Assembly (NCBI GenBank): GCA_013607635.1
Contig: VCAY01000009.1
Span: 1 to 46,546, forward strand
Origin: Campylobacterota bacterium
GTDB taxonomy: Bacteria > Campylobacterota > Campylobacteria > Campylobacterales > Sulfurimonadaceae
Reading direction: 5' to 3'
DNA length: 46,546 bases
Numbering within the stretch: the first letter of the stretch is position 1; each line of letters starts with the position of its first letter. Under the pieces are notes generated by a model that saw only the letters and a program-made list of their open reading frames with translations, was not told where the DNA came from and searched no databases. Of the stretch, positions 37,974 to 46,546 are shown piece after piece. Both the position numbers and the translations under genes were made by a program.

Positions 37974-38165
37974 GTGAAACCAAAAAACGAAGTCACAAGA
38001 AGCCTTTTGATAGACAAGCAAACATGGGATGATGCCATGAAATATTCAAGAGTAAGATACAAAATGAGCCTGAGCAAAGTGATAGAATCACTCTTGCAAG
38101 ATTGGCTGGCCAAAGAGAAGCGAAAACCACTCGACAACGAAAAACAGGGGAAGTTTTTCAATTAA
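37974..38165 (+). CDS. Small basic protein, possibly ribbon-helix-helix
   Basis: 63 residues, GTG start with AGGG a few bases upstream. The pattern EVTRSLLIDKQTWDDAMKYS, then KMSLSKVIESLLQDWLA is what one expects of a ribbon-helix-helix or CopG-like fold: a beta strand followed by two helices. It follows the HTH protein by 12 bases and is probably in the same transcript. The stop abuts the convergent ankyrin gene directly. It may be an antitoxin-like regulator, but no toxin is seen. Confidence 0.6.
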   Translation: MKPKNEVTRSLLIDKQTWDDAMKYSRVRYKMSLSKVIESLLQDWLAKEKRKPLDNEKQGKFFN

Positions 38166-38672
38166 CTATCTTGCATAGTCTGTGTTTTTTGGGGCATTTT
38201 CATCATAGTCTAAAAGCTCAAGTATTGTTTTTTTGTTCATTTTTCTTGCAAAATCTATTGCGCTAAACCCTTTGGAGTCCTTGGCGTATTGATTGGCACC
38301 ATGTTGCAAAAGGAGTTTAGCGATCTCTACTCGTCCATAACAAGCAGCAGCCATCAGAGGTGTAAAACCACTTTTTCTATTGGTTTGATTCACATCTCTG
38401 CCTTGCTCAATGAGGTAGTTAACCATCTCTTTATCATCGTAGGTGATTGCAATATCAAACACACTCACCCCCTCATCATCAAAGTCAAAAATATCAGCCC
38501 CAAACGCAACAAGCATCATCAAAGTATCAAAACTGCAACGCGCACGAATAGCACAGGCTAGCACACCCTCACCCGCTTCGTTGCAGTCTTGGATATCACC
38601 ACCGCTTTTAAAATAGTTTTTGAGCCCTAAATAATCATCATTTTTTAAAAGTTCGCTTAATTTATGATCCAT
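38166..38672 (-). CDS. Ankyrin-repeat protein
   Basis: The 168-residue protein has about four ankyrin repeats, seen as EGVLACAIRARCSFDTLMML, SVFDIAITYDDKEMVNYLIE, GFTPLMAAACYGRVEIAKLL and GFSAIDFARKMNKKTILELL. There is no signal peptide, so it should act in the cytoplasm by protein binding. No enzyme partner is next to it. It converges on the small basic protein gene with no bases between their stops. Confidence 0.88.
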   Translation of the reverse strand: MDHKLSELLKNDDYLGLKNYFKSGGDIQDCNEAGEGVLACAIRARCSFDTLMMLVAFGADIFDFDDEGVSVFDIAITYDDKEMVNYLIEQGRDVNQTNRKSGFTPLMAAACYGRVEIAKLLLQHGANQYAKDSKGFSAIDFARKMNKKTILELLDYDENAPKNTDYAR

Positions 38673-38711
38673 AGGTGAAGTATAGTGTAAAACTTATTAG
38701 GAAAATTTAAT

Positions 38712-38717
38712 TATAAT
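38712..38717 (+). promoter_or_regulatory. Probable -10 box for dapD
   Basis: TATAAT 34 bases before the dapD start; no clear -35 box. Confidence 0.45.
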
Positions 38718-38750
38718 TGCGTCCATAAATCAATTAAGCAGGAATTCATT

Positions 38751-39947
38751 ATGGAAGTTATAGAGACAACAGACGCTTTTAAAGCACTTATTGAAAACAT
38801 TAAAGCAACAGCGGGTTACAAAGACCCTTTGGCTTTTGGTATCGCCAGAGTAGATTTAGGTCAGCTTAACCCTGAAAAATCACTTCAAGCAACCTATCCG
38901 GTAGTAAACTGGAATGAAAACTTCGGCAGTGCGGCGATCTTTATTAAAGCACTTATAGAGCAAGGGATTGAGATCGACTTTAGCGCTGATGAACAGGTAT
39001 TTGAGATCAACTTAGAGTTTTTACAATCTTGTCTCAATGCATTTACACCTTATGCCGATGAGGCTTACGGTGATGCACACAAAAATATTCAGGTAGTTTC
39101 AGCACTTTACAACCAGATGATCAACGACGATTACAAAGATGGTGAGTTCAAAGTGTGCTTTATCTTCAATGATGCGCCACTACAAAGTGTTGAAGCAACA
39201 TACCTTAAACTCTATGCGATGAGTTTGGCAAAAGTTGAACTTCGCTCTATCAACCTTAATGGTGCTTTTGGTGCATTGCCAAATGTTGCATGGTCACACG
39301 GAAAGCCGATCGAGCTTGATTATCTAAGAGAGTTTGAGATCGAGCTTAAGCTCTCAGGTGATTATCCACACATAGACTTTGTAGATAAGTTCCCAAGATT
39401 CCTACAACACATCATCCCAGCTGACAATACGCGTATTTTAGATACTTCAAAAGTAAGATTTGGTGCGCAACTAGCCGCAGGAACTACAGTCATGCCAGGA
39501 GCTAGCTATATCAACTTCAATGCCGGAACTACAGGTGTAAGTATGGTTGAGGGGCGTATCAGCTCTTCTGCAATTGTTGGTAATGGCAGTGATGTTGGTG
39601 GTGGCGCATCGATCTTGGGTGTGCTTTCAGGAACAGACGGTAATCCTATCAGTGTTGGTAAAAACTGCCTTTTGGGTGCGAACTCTGTTTGTGGTATCCC
39701 ACTTGGTGATGGATGTATCATCGATGCAGGGATCGCAGTACTTGAAGGAACCAAATTTATTGTCGAGGATGAGGAGCTTGAGAAGATCAATGCTGCAAAT
39801 CCAGAGACTAACCTAGAGGGTGATTGGATCAAGGGTAAAGATCTTGCAGGGCTTAACGGTATCCACTTCCGTCAAGACTCTTTTACTGGTGAGATGGTCA
39901 TTCTTCGCTCAAAAAGAGAAGTAAAACTCAACGCTGATCTTCACTAA
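38751..39947 (+). CDS. dapD: Tetrahydrodipicolinate N-succinyltransferase
   Basis: 398 residues, the long form seen in Campylobacterota. It makes N-succinyl-2-amino-6-oxopimelate in lysine and peptidoglycan precursor synthesis. The C-terminal half is a left-handed beta-helix, seen as repeating hexapeptides (RFGAQLAAGTTVMPGASYI, GNGSDVGGGASILGVLSG, KNCLLGANSVCGIPLGDGCI). The N-terminal half is the alpha/beta region specific to the long enzymes. AGGA lies 8 bases upstream of the ATG. Confidence 0.93.
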   Translation: MEVIETTDAFKALIENIKATAGYKDPLAFGIARVDLGQLNPEKSLQATYPVVNWNENFGSAAIFIKALIEQGIEIDFSADEQVFEINLEFLQSCLNAFTPYADEAYGDAHKNIQVVSALYNQMINDDYKDGEFKVCFIFNDAPLQSVEATYLKLYAMSLAKVELRSINLNGAFGALPNVAWSHGKPIELDYLREFEIELKLSGDYPHIDFVDKFPRFLQHIIPADNTRILDTSKVRFGAQLAAGTTVMPGASYINFNAGTTGVSMVEGRISSSAIVGNGSDVGGGASILGVLSGTDGNPISVGKNCLLGANSVCGIPLGDGCIIDAGIAVLEGTKFIVEDEELEKINAANPETNLEGDWIKGKDLAGLNGIHFRQDSFTGEMVILRSKREVKLNADLH

Positions 39948-40102
39948 TTATCTTTTCTCATACTACTTTTCTTCTTAGCACTACCATGGTGTTAAGAGGA
40001 GTCTATTATAAACATCACAAGCAATATATCATCTTTGCAGATAAACGCTACTTCGATACGAGCGCAAGACGGGATTCTTGGCACGCTTTTAGATATAAAA
40101 GC
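39948..40102 (+). other. Gap after dapD with a hairpin and a start-less small frame
   Basis: A hairpin CTTAGCAC-TACCATG-GTGTTAAG (39974-39996, one G-T pair) is followed at once by AGAGGAG, a good ribosome site, then ATTATA in place of an ATG. The frame 40008-40106 is open for 32 codons (NITSNISSLQINATSIRAQD...). It may be a small gene with an unusual start, or one that lost its ATG. Confidence 0.4.
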
Positions 40103-41437
40103 CTAAAAAGCTGAAGAGTCAAGAATATTCATACTCTCTAGCTTAAAAAGCATCGAGGCTTTGGGGTCAAAATCATCGAGCTCTTTTCCAAGCTCAAGTG
40201 TACTAAACACCGGTTTGGCAACGATATATCTACCCTCTTTTTCACCCTTTTTTGTTTTTACACCCCAAACATTTTGAAAAATCACCACCTGATCATTAAA
40301 AGTACCCACATACAAAGCAATATGTCCAGGTTTATAAAGAAGTGTACTAAAAGGTTTAGCCTGCTGTTTAATAATCTGTAGTTTTTGTGCATCACGCATC
40401 CCTTTAAGTGAGATCACTTTACCCACTTTACTTTGAGAGGACGAGTTTCTTGGTAACCACAATCCAAAAGGGGTAAAAAAATCGCGCAGTGTCGCAGAGC
40501 AATCACGTTGCTCATAGATACCGCCCCAACCGTACCTTCCTTTTTGCAACTCCCCAAGCACAGCATCTATACTCTTTTTTTCAAACTTCAAAAGGTGTGA
40601 TGAAGCGATCTTTTTAGATATGGCTGATCGATTATAGTATGGCTTATCCGCTTTATCTGCACTCACAGTTAGAACATAGTAGTTCTTTGCATCTTCATCG
40701 ATGAGTGGCAATACCATCCCCACTCTTGAATCAAAAAGATAATGCCCCTGTGCATCATTGATCGCTACACCATCTTTGAGTAAAAACACCTGTTTTGCCT
40801 TTTGCCAAATGTCGGTATATTTTTCATCAATGTAAGCGATATCTCTGCTTTTAAGCCATCCAAAACCAAAACTTGTCTCTACAAATACCCATTTTTTATC
40901 TGCTGAGTAGTGCGAGACAAACAGGGGCTTGTTCGCAGCGATCAAAGAGTTTTGCAAATAATCAAACGGATACCCCTCTCCAGCTTTTTTTGGATCGAGA
41001 AATAGAGGTTCATCTGTTGGCATAGCACGAAGATTGAGCGTTTTGAGTGTGATAGCGTTTTTATTGATAGTTCCGTAGCGTGAAAGGTTGCAGTTTTGTT
41101 TTTGTGAACGAAAAAAATCTTCCTCCAACGCTTGTAGTGTCATTGAGTAGCTGTTATTGGCATCAAAACTCTCAAATGCCCACATCGCTTCATCTGGGTC
41201 TATAGATATCTTTTGCAGATTCCAAACCCTAAAATAATCTTGAACAAAAGAATCAATATCCCCAATAGAGTGAGCATCTTGAAAAAAACTATAGGCAAAA
41301 GCCTCTTGGGGCAACTCCTCTAAGTCTCTAAGAGTCTTAGGTGCAGTTTTTTTTGTAAGCTTTTGTTGTGTAAGCGGCTCTTTAGATGCACAACCAACAA
41401 GCAACAAACAACACAAAGCAATACTAAAAGGTTTCAA
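40103..41437 (-). CDS. SH3 and NlpC/P60 peptidase lipoprotein
   Basis: About 444 residues, read from TTG at 41437 with AAGG upstream, giving a proper lipoprotein signal (SIALCCLLLVGC). After it come an N-terminal helical stabilising region, two SH3-like segments (around YSADKKWVFVETSFGFGWLK and YYNRSAISKKIA) and a C40 NlpC/P60 domain with likely catalytic Cys in YEQRDCSATLRDF and His in KPGHIALYVG. It should cleave peptidoglycan stem peptides. The ORF is open 18 codons further upstream but would overlap the repressor gene. It follows the S24 repressor by 22 bases. Confidence 0.87.
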   Translation of the reverse strand: MKPFSIALCCLLLVGCASKEPLTQQKLTKKTAPKTLRDLEELPQEAFAYSFFQDAHSIGDIDSFVQDYFRVWNLQKISIDPDEAMWAFESFDANNSYSMTLQALEEDFFRSQKQNCNLSRYGTINKNAITLKTLNLRAMPTDEPLFLDPKKAGEGYPFDYLQNSLIAANKPLFVSHYSADKKWVFVETSFGFGWLKSRDIAYIDEKYTDIWQKAKQVFLLKDGVAINDAQGHYLFDSRVGMVLPLIDEDAKNYYVLTVSADKADKPYYNRSAISKKIASSHLLKFEKKSIDAVLGELQKGRYGWGGIYEQRDCSATLRDFFTPFGLWLPRNSSSQSKVGKVISLKGMRDAQKLQIIKQQAKPFSTLLYKPGHIALYVGTFNDQVVIFQNVWGVKTKKGEKEGRYIVAKPVFSTLELGKELDDFDPKASMLFKLESMNILDSSAF

Positions 41438-41459
41438 GATCACACCCTTTTTATTGGTA

Positions 41460-42116
41460 TCAATCAACATCCCCAAATCTTCCGACAACACGACCGATCA
41501 CTTCAATCTCATTTTCAGAGAGTGTTTGTGTATTGTAAACAGAATTGTCCGAGATCACATCGATCATCCCATCGATCCTTTTTTGGATCCTTTTGATAAA
41601 AAGTCCCGCTTCGGTTCTGATGGTGAAAATGCCCCCGCGATTGATATCTGTTTTACTGCGATTGATAAATACAATATCGTTATAGCTAAAAGTTGGCTCC
41701 ATCGAATCACCGCTAACATTGATCGCTTCAATATTTTTAAGTTCTCGCTCCCCTCCAAGCATAAAAACAAACTGTGAAGGCAACTCCAACTCCTCGATCT
41801 CCTCAAATTCATTCTCACTTCCGCCACCGGCACTCGCATTAATATCATTAAAATAGCGGATCATATAGTTGTTTGTTGCTTGAACCAAACTCTCCGGTGA
41901 CTGTCCATATAGCAGCCAGTTGATCGAAATACTGCGACTTGCACAAAAATCCAACAGCTCCGCAAAAGGCACCTTTTCCCTTTTTTTCATTGTAGCAAAG
42001 TTCATCTGTGAAATCCCAAGCACTTCCGCCACATCTTTATCAAACACTTTTTTGGGTGCAAACTCAGGTGAGAGTATACTTTTTATCTCTTCAACAATCT
42101 CAGAAAACTTATTCAT
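41460..42116 (-). CDS. LexA/CI-like repressor with S24 peptidase domain
   Basis: 218 residues. An N-terminal helix-turn-helix (KDVAEVLGISQMNFATMKKR) is followed by a linker with an Ala-Gly pair (ASAGGGSE) where self-cleavage could occur, and a C-terminal S24 domain with Ser in NVSGDSMEPTF and Lys in LFIKRI. This is the plan of phage CI/LexA repressors that self-cleave under DNA damage. ATG at 42116 has AAGGGG 6 bases upstream. It is followed at once by a cell-wall hydrolase gene rather than phage genes. Confidence 0.88.
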   Translation of the reverse strand: MNKFSEIVEEIKSILSPEFAPKKVFDKDVAEVLGISQMNFATMKKREKVPFAELLDFCASRSISINWLLYGQSPESLVQATNNYMIRYFNDINASAGGGSENEFEEIEELELPSQFVFMLGGERELKNIEAINVSGDSMEPTFSYNDIVFINRSKTDINRGGIFTIRTEAGLFIKRIQKRIDGMIDVISDNSVYNTQTLSENEIEVIGRVVGRFGDVD

Positions 42117-42146
42117 AACCAACCCCTTTTTGAACTTATACCAAAG

Positions 42147-42177
42147 GCAAATCTTTGCAGGACTAACTGGTTAATCC
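42147..42177. promoter_or_regulatory. Operator candidates upstream of the S24 repressor
   Basis: GGACTAACTGGTTAATCC (42160-42177) is an inverted repeat with 7 of 9 positions matching. GCAAATCTTTGC (42147-42158) is a perfect 5-bp palindrome beside it. On the minus strand TATAAG (about 42135-42140) could be the -10 box, so the larger palindrome would cover the -35 region. That suggests autoregulation. Confidence 0.5.
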
Positions 42178-42261
42178 AAAAAGATTTAACGTAGCAAATG
42201 ATAGCATATCTTTTGTGGCATGGAAATTTTTAGATCTTGACAATAAGAGCAACAAGAGCTC

Positions 42262-43611
42262 TTACTTATACGCCTCTTTTAAAGAGTCAGCTATCAAAAA
42301 CGCCAACTCTAACGACTGGTCTGCATTTAAACGAGGGTCACAATGTGTGTGGTAACGGGAGCTTAAGTCCTCCTCAGTGACAGTAAAAGTACCACCGATA
42401 CACTCTGTTACATTTTTACCTGTCATCTCAAGGTGCACACCACCGGCATGTGTACCTTCAGCTTTATGTACTTGGAAGAACTGCTTCATTTCACTTAAAA
42501 TCGCATCGACAGGGCGTGTTTTGTAGTTATTTGATGATTTGATGGTGTTTCCATGCATAGGATCACACGACCACACCACTTGAAGCCCCTCTTTCTCGAT
42601 CGCACGAATAAGCGGTGGCAAACCATCTGCAACTTTATCTGCACCCATACGAACGATGATGTTTAGGCGACCTGCTTCATTGTCAGGATTGAGCGCATTG
42701 GCAAGTTTGACAAGCTCATCAGGGTCCATCGAAGGTCCTGCTTTGATACCGATAGGGTTTTTGATCCCTCGCATATACTCTACATGTGCACCGTCAAGCT
42801 GACGAGTTCTATCTCCGATCCATACCATGTGCGCCGCAACATTGTACCAATCACCCGTGATTGAGTCTTTTCTGCTAAATGCCTCTTCATAAGGCAGCAG
42901 CAGTGCTTCATGCGATGTGTAAAAATCTGTCTCTCGCAACGTTCTGTAACTTTTTGATGTCACACCACACGCTTCCATAAACTGCAAAGATCGCTCAATA
43001 TCATCGGCAAGTTTTTCATACTTCTGTGTCGCTTCACCCTGATGTGCAAAATCTAAAGTCCATTTATGTACCTGATGCAGATCAGCCAAACCACCTGAAG
43101 CAAAAGCACGAAGAAGGTTTTGTGTCGCTGCTGCTTGGTTGTACGCTCTTATCATTCGCTCTGGGTCTGGAACACGCGCCTCTTTGGAAAACTCAACCGA
43201 GTTGATGATATCACCACGGTAAGAATCAAGCGTGATATCTCCTTGTGTTTCAACATCGCTGGAGCGTGGTTTTGCAAACTGTCCACCGAGTCTTCCAACT
43301 TTGACCACAGGCAATCCTCCGGCATACGTCATCACCACTGCCATTTGCATAAGTGCTTTAAAAGTATCACGAATGTTATCTGCATGAAACTCGCTAAAAC
43401 TCTCAGCACAATCTCCACCTTGAAGCAAAAAAGCCCTCCCGTTTGCAACATTTGCAAGCTGTTCTTTAAGTGAGCGAACCTCACCCGCAAAAACAAGTGG
43501 CGGATAGTTTTTTAACTCCGACAAAACACCCTGCAATTTTGCTTGATCAGGGTAAGTTGGCTGTTGTAAAATCGGTTTTTCTCTCCAGCTTGATGGACTC
43601 CATTGACTCAT
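42262..43611 (-). CDS. aroG: Class II (plant-type) DAHP synthase
   Basis: 449 residues. It makes 3-deoxy-D-arabino-heptulosonate 7-phosphate from erythrose-4-phosphate and phosphoenolpyruvate, the first step of aromatic amino acid synthesis. Family stretches seen are [14 protein letters not shown] (with a metal-binding Cys), [33 protein letters not shown] and [10 protein letters not shown]. It is the class II type, unlike the AroF/G/H class I enzymes of E. coli; symbols vary for this class. It is monocistronic. Confidence 0.95.
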   Translation of the reverse strand: MSQWSPSSWREKPILQQPTYPDQAKLQGVLSELKNYPPLVFAGEVRSLKEQLANVANGRAFLLQGGDCAESFSEFHADNIRDTFKALMQMAVVMTYAGGLPVVKVGRLGGQFAKPRSSDVETQGDITLDSYRGDIINSVEFSKEARVPDPERMIRAYNQAAATQNLLRAFASGGLADLHQVHKWTLDFAHQGEATQKYEKLADDIERSLQFMEACGVTSKSYRTLRETDFYTSHEALLLPYEEAFSRKDSITGDWYNVAAHMVWIGDRTRQLDGAHVEYMRGIKNPIGIKAGPSMDPDELVKLANALNPDNEAGRLNIIVRMGADKVADGLPPLIRAIEKEGLQVVWSCDPMHGNTIKSSNNYKTRPVDAILSEMKQFFQVHKAEGTHAGGVHLEMTGKNVTECIGGTFTVTEEDLSSRYHTHCDPRLNADQSLELAFLIADSLKEAYK

Positions 43612-43700
43612 AATCTAGACCTTAAATAGTAAAATTTCGGGAATTTTACCAAAAATATGATTAAATTAAGTATACAAGCTTTTTTTATGTTAAGCTCTTG

Positions 43701-43706
43701 TATAAT
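43701..43706 (+). promoter_or_regulatory. Probable -10 box of the cvpA-fur-lysS operon
   Basis: TATAAT after a TTGTATAATCG context, 83 bases before cvpA. No good -35 is seen. Confidence 0.45.
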
Positions 43707-43732
43707 CGCACTAAGATTTAGGGGGTATTGTT

Positions 43733-43786
43733 TTGATAAAAGAAGATATTAAATCGTTGCTAACAATGAATATGGAAATAATATAA
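43733..43786 (+). CDS. Possible 17-codon leader peptide before cvpA
   Basis: TTG start, preceded by AGGGGGT 6 bases away, then IKEDIKSLLTMNMEII and a stop, ending two bases before the cvpA ATG. It could be a leader peptide that couples translation of cvpA. Only the good ribosome site and tight spacing support it. Confidence 0.3.
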   Translation: MIKEDIKSLLTMNMEII

Positions 43787-43788
43787 CT

Positions 43789-44436
43789 ATGGATATCAAC
43801 TACTTTGACATTATTGCTGGCATCATCATCCTTTTGTTAGGGCTTAAAGGGATTATCAATGGTTTTTTTAAAGAGATTTTCGGTCTTATAGGGATCATTG
43901 GAGGGATTTTTGTTGCCTCAAGAGTTGGAGATGCAGTTGGAAAACATCTCAGTGATCTCATCTTTCACTTTTCAAACAGTTCTGCCGTTAGTTTTACAGG
44001 TTTCTTAGTCTCACTGGCACTATTTTGGATACTTATGATAACTATTGGAATAATTTTTCAAAAACTCAGTAAGCTTAGTGGTCTTGGAGCTATGGATAAA
44101 GTACTTGGCTTTTTTATAGGTTCTGGTAAGTTCTTTTTGATTGCTGCGGTCATTATTTTTGCTATTAGCAATGTAAAATCACTCAAACCTACTGTTGATG
44201 AGGCGATGCAAAACAGTATACTCTACCCTATTTTCGTTACTACTGGAGGGTTTATTATGAAGATTGACCCTGTTGAAAAAACTGTAGCGATAGAGCAACA
44301 AATCGATGCGGTTTCAAAGGGTATTGATACAACGACCAAAGAGATTGTCAACAAAACCATCAAAGAGAAAATCAACAAGACTGATCAAACAATTTCCAAT
44401 GCGCTACCAAAAGAAAAACATACAACAAACGAGTAA
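43789..44436 (+). CDS. CvpA-family membrane protein
   Basis: 215 residues with four membrane segments (around 8-25, 30-50, 65-90 and 108-125) and a charged C-terminal tail. YFDIIAGIIILLLGLKGIIN and FFKEIFGLIGIIGGIFVAS match the CvpA (colicin V production) family pattern. The family is linked to envelope stress and to purine/colicin gene neighbourhoods; its molecular role is not settled. It is followed by fur after 5 bases, the same order as in Campylobacter. Confidence 0.88.
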   Translation: MDINYFDIIAGIIILLLGLKGIINGFFKEIFGLIGIIGGIFVASRVGDAVGKHLSDLIFHFSNSSAVSFTGFLVSLALFWILMITIGIIFQKLSKLSGLGAMDKVLGFFIGSGKFFLIAAVIIFAISNVKSLKPTVDEAMQNSILYPIFVTTGGFIMKIDPVEKTVAIEQQIDAVSKGIDTTTKEIVNKTIKEKINKTDQTISNALPKEKHTTNE

Positions 44437-44441
44437 AAACG

Positions 44442-44936
44442 ATGTCGATAGATACAAATTTTCAAGACAGAACCATAGAATATAGCCAGCTACTTGATGA
44501 TTTTAAAGCGCTGATCAAAAAAAACAATCTTAAATTTACGATCCAGCGTGAAGTGATTTTAGAAACACTTTACAACTCAGATGAGCACCTCACACCAGAG
44601 GAGTTGCACAGAGTTATCCAGGAAAAATACCCTGAATTAAAAACAGGTATTGCAACAGTGTATCGTACACTTTCACTCTTGGAAGACTCCAACATTGTAA
44701 CATCGCTCTCTTTTGGTGCTGCCGGTAAAAAGTATGAACTTGGAGCAAAAGATCACCACGATCACCTTATATGTACTGCGTGTGGTAAAATCACCGAATT
44801 TGTTGATGAGCAGATCGAAAAGCGTCAACACTCCATTACTAAAGAGCTCGGATTTAAAATGGTAGATCACTCGATGCAAATATATGGTCTATGTAAAGAG
44901 TGCCAAGCAAACACAATTAAACTAAAAGGAAGATGA
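44442..44936 (+). CDS. fur: Fur, ferric uptake regulator
   Basis: 164 residues. A winged-helix DNA-binding domain (about 20-95; LTPEELHRVIQEKYPELK, then GIATVYRTLSLLE) is followed by the dimerisation domain with metal ligands in KDHHDHLICTACGKI and the C-terminal CKEC pair. It should repress iron-uptake genes with Fe2+. The N-terminus is long for the family, as in Campylobacter and Helicobacter Fur. Its stop overlaps the region just before the lysS TTG start. Confidence 0.95.
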   Translation: MSIDTNFQDRTIEYSQLLDDFKALIKKNNLKFTIQREVILETLYNSDEHLTPEELHRVIQEKYPELKTGIATVYRTLSLLEDSNIVTSLSFGAAGKKYELGAKDHHDHLICTACGKITEFVDEQIEKRQHSITKELGFKMVDHSMQIYGLCKECQANTIKLKGR

Positions 44937-46457
44937 TTGATTTTTGATAATAAACTGATACAACAAAGAATAGAGAAAGCAAAACTTCTTAAAGAGTATG
45001 GTTTTAACCCTTATGCAAACAATTCTCAAAGAAACACAACGGTGGAGAAGTATATCAACGTCAATGGTGATATCTTTGAAAAAGAGAACAAACGCGATGC
45101 AAATCGCCACTACATCGTAAGCGGTCGCATCAAGTTTCTTCGTATCATGGGGAAAGCCTCTTTTGCCAAAATCGAAGATGAAAGCGGTATGTTGCAAGTT
45201 TATATTGCAAGAGACAACCTTCCGGAAGGTTTTTATAACAATATATTCAAAAAGAACATCGAAGTTGGTGATATTATCGAGGTGGGTGGCTACCCATTTG
45301 TTACGGGAAAAGGTGAACTTTCGTTACACGTAGATGATCTAAAGCTCCTAACAAAAGCTATCGCTCCACTTCCTGAGAAGTTTCACGGTATCACCGACAA
45401 AGAGGTACGCTATCGAAAACGCTACCTTGATCTTATTATGAACTCAGAAGTCAGACGCACATTTGCTATACGCTCCCGTGTGATCTCACTCACTCGAAGA
45501 TTTTTTGAAGAAAAAGGTTTCTTGGAAGTTGAAACACCGATGATGCACCCCATCGCCGGAGGAGCAAATGCAAAACCGTTTGTCACCCACCATAATGCAC
45601 TTGGAGTTGACAGATACCTTAGAATCGCACCGGAGCTTTACCTCAAACGCTTGATTGTCGGTGGTTTTGAAGCGGTTTTTGAGATCAACAGGAACTTCAG
45701 AAATGAGGGGATGGATGCTACACACAACCCTGAATTTACTTCGATTGAGTTTTACTGGGCATACAAAACATATAAAGACCTCATTGAGATCACCAAAGAG
45801 TATTTTCATTACCTTTTTAATCATCTTGATCTACCAACACTCCTTCCGTATGGCGATATGGAAGTAAACTTTGGGAACTTCCGTGAGATACCCCTTATCA
45901 AATCACTCTCAGAGATTGGCGGTGTTCCTGAAGATATTGTCTGTGACAAAGGGAAGATTTTGGAATATCTGCGTTCGAATAATCTTGAAGCAAATGAAGC
46001 GATGAACCTTGGTCAGCTTCAAGGGGAGCTTTTTGATGCGTTTGTTGAAGCAAAATTGATCGATCCAACTTTTATTACAGAGTATCCTGTCGAGATCTCT
46101 CCACTTGCAAGAAGAAGTGACGATAATCCGGCTATCACTGAGCGATTTGAGCTTTTCATTGCCGGTCGTGAGATCGCCAATGCGTTTAGTGAACTGAATG
46201 ATCCTGTAGATCAGCTAGAGCGTTTTGAAGCGCAGATGGATGCCAAAGCGTGTGGTGATGATGAAGCACATGAGATGGATAGTGACTTCGTTGAAGCGCT
46301 CAGTTACGGGATGGCTCCAACAGCCGGCCAAGGGATAGGGATCGACAGACTTGTGATGCTGCTTACCAATGAGCACAGCATCAGAGATGTATTGCTTTTC
46401 CCTGCTATGAAACCGTTACCGCAACAATGCGATAACAGTAATGAGGAGAATGCTTAA
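44937..46457 (+). CDS. lysS: Lysyl-tRNA synthetase, class II
   Basis: 506 residues. The OB-fold anticodon-binding domain (about 50-160, including [20 protein letters not shown]) precedes the class II core. Motif 2 is [18 protein letters not shown] and motif 3 is [11 protein letters not shown]. The start is TTG, with AAGGA about 10 bases upstream, and it begins directly after the fur stop. In Campylobacter glyA follows lysS on the same strand; here the next gene is convergent instead. Confidence 0.96.
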   Translation: MIFDNKLIQQRIEKAKLLKEYGFNPYANNSQRNTTVEKYINVNGDIFEKENKRDANRHYIVSGRIKFLRIMGKASFAKIEDESGMLQVYIARDNLPEGFYNNIFKKNIEVGDIIEVGGYPFVTGKGELSLHVDDLKLLTKAIAPLPEKFHGITDKEVRYRKRYLDLIMNSEVRRTFAIRSRVISLTRRFFEEKGFLEVETPMMHPIAGGANAKPFVTHHNALGVDRYLRIAPELYLKRLIVGGFEAVFEINRNFRNEGMDATHNPEFTSIEFYWAYKTYKDLIEITKEYFHYLFNHLDLPTLLPYGDMEVNFGNFREIPLIKSLSEIGGVPEDIVCDKGKILEYLRSNNLEANEAMNLGQLQGELFDAFVEAKLIDPTFITEYPVEISPLARRSDDNPAITERFELFIAGREIANAFSELNDPVDQLERFEAQMDAKACGDDEAHEMDSDFVEALSYGMAPTAGQGIGIDRLVMLLTNEHSIRDVLLFPAMKPLPQQCDNSNEENA

Positions 46458-46546
46458 AATTCTCCGTTTGCACCATCACGGATCAATGTCTCCATAGTGT
46501 CTTTAACTTTTAATGCTACTTCTAGCATTTCAGGAGGAAGTTTTTT
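46454..46546 (-). CDS. 3' end of a gene running out of the window
   Basis: The minus strand encodes 30 codons in frame to the window edge: [18 protein letters not shown] then [12 protein letters not shown] and a stop. Its stop overlaps that of lysS by two bases. The piece is helical and charged. It is too short to name. Confidence 0.6.
   Translation of the reverse strand, partial: KKLPPEMLEVALKVKDTMETLIRDGANGEF

Overview
The window looks like chromosomal DNA of a Campylobacterota (epsilonproteobacterial) bacterium, probably a free-living Sulfurimonas/Sulfuricurvum-like relative; the genus is a guess. Three things support the phylum: a nap operon in the order napA-G-H-B-F-L-D with no napC; the nadK | aspS-adk(short) arrangement; and the cvpA-fur-lysS arrangement. 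The last two match gene orders I remember from Campylobacter.

Regions. (1) 145-7412, minus strand: a periplasmic nitrate reductase operon (napAGHBFLD plus a small unknown gene). A perfect TTGAC-N4-GTCAA palindrome lies where a class II activator site would be. (2) 7588-15194, minus strand: a run of tightly spaced genes for a PilJ/NarX-like membrane sensor without an output domain, a Crp/Fnr regulator, a MidA-type methyltransferase, a TolC-like protein, ArgD, a cytoplasmic molybdopterin oxidoreductase and an HlyD-like adaptor. (3) cheV (plus), then oadG-oadA-oadB (minus), two small membrane proteins, htpG and the ABC-F ATPase uup. (4) 24.6-30.5 kb: a very AT-rich island of secreted or lipid-anchored proteins. 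It holds a frameshifted lipoprotein with a repetitive beta-rich region and a C39-like cysteine peptidase domain, two paralogous lipoproteins, a stand-alone subtilase propeptide-like protein and a subtilisin-family lipoprotein. Both edges carry what look like 3' remnants of a DASS/SLC13-type transporter gene. (5) 30.7-40 kb: thiI, nadK, aspS, a short adenylate kinase convergent with a long adenylate kinase, a coiled-coil protein, a CinA-like domain protein, a small accessory-looking module (42-aa membrane peptide, DUF6166-like/HTH protein, small DNA-binding-like protein), an ankyrin protein and dapD. (6) 40-46.5 kb: an SH3/NlpC-P60 lipoprotein behind a LexA/CI-like S24 repressor with a palindromic operator candidate, class II DAHP synthase, then cvpA-fur-lysS and the 3' end of a gene that runs out of the window.

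How the parts fit. NapGH should pass menaquinol electrons to NapB and NapA. The adjacent Crp/Fnr protein carries an E-x-x-S-R recognition helix, as in FNR, which suits the palindrome upstream of napA, and the PilJ-like sensor has a NarX P-box-like motif. I therefore infer a local nitrate-responsive regulatory unit. The most novel-looking part is the AT-rich island: five adjacent same-strand genes, mostly overlapping or abutting, for exported proteins with two different protease folds. I do not recognise it as a described system.

No rRNA, tRNA, CRISPR array, transposase or integrase was recognised. No gene-free stretch exceeds about 300 bases.
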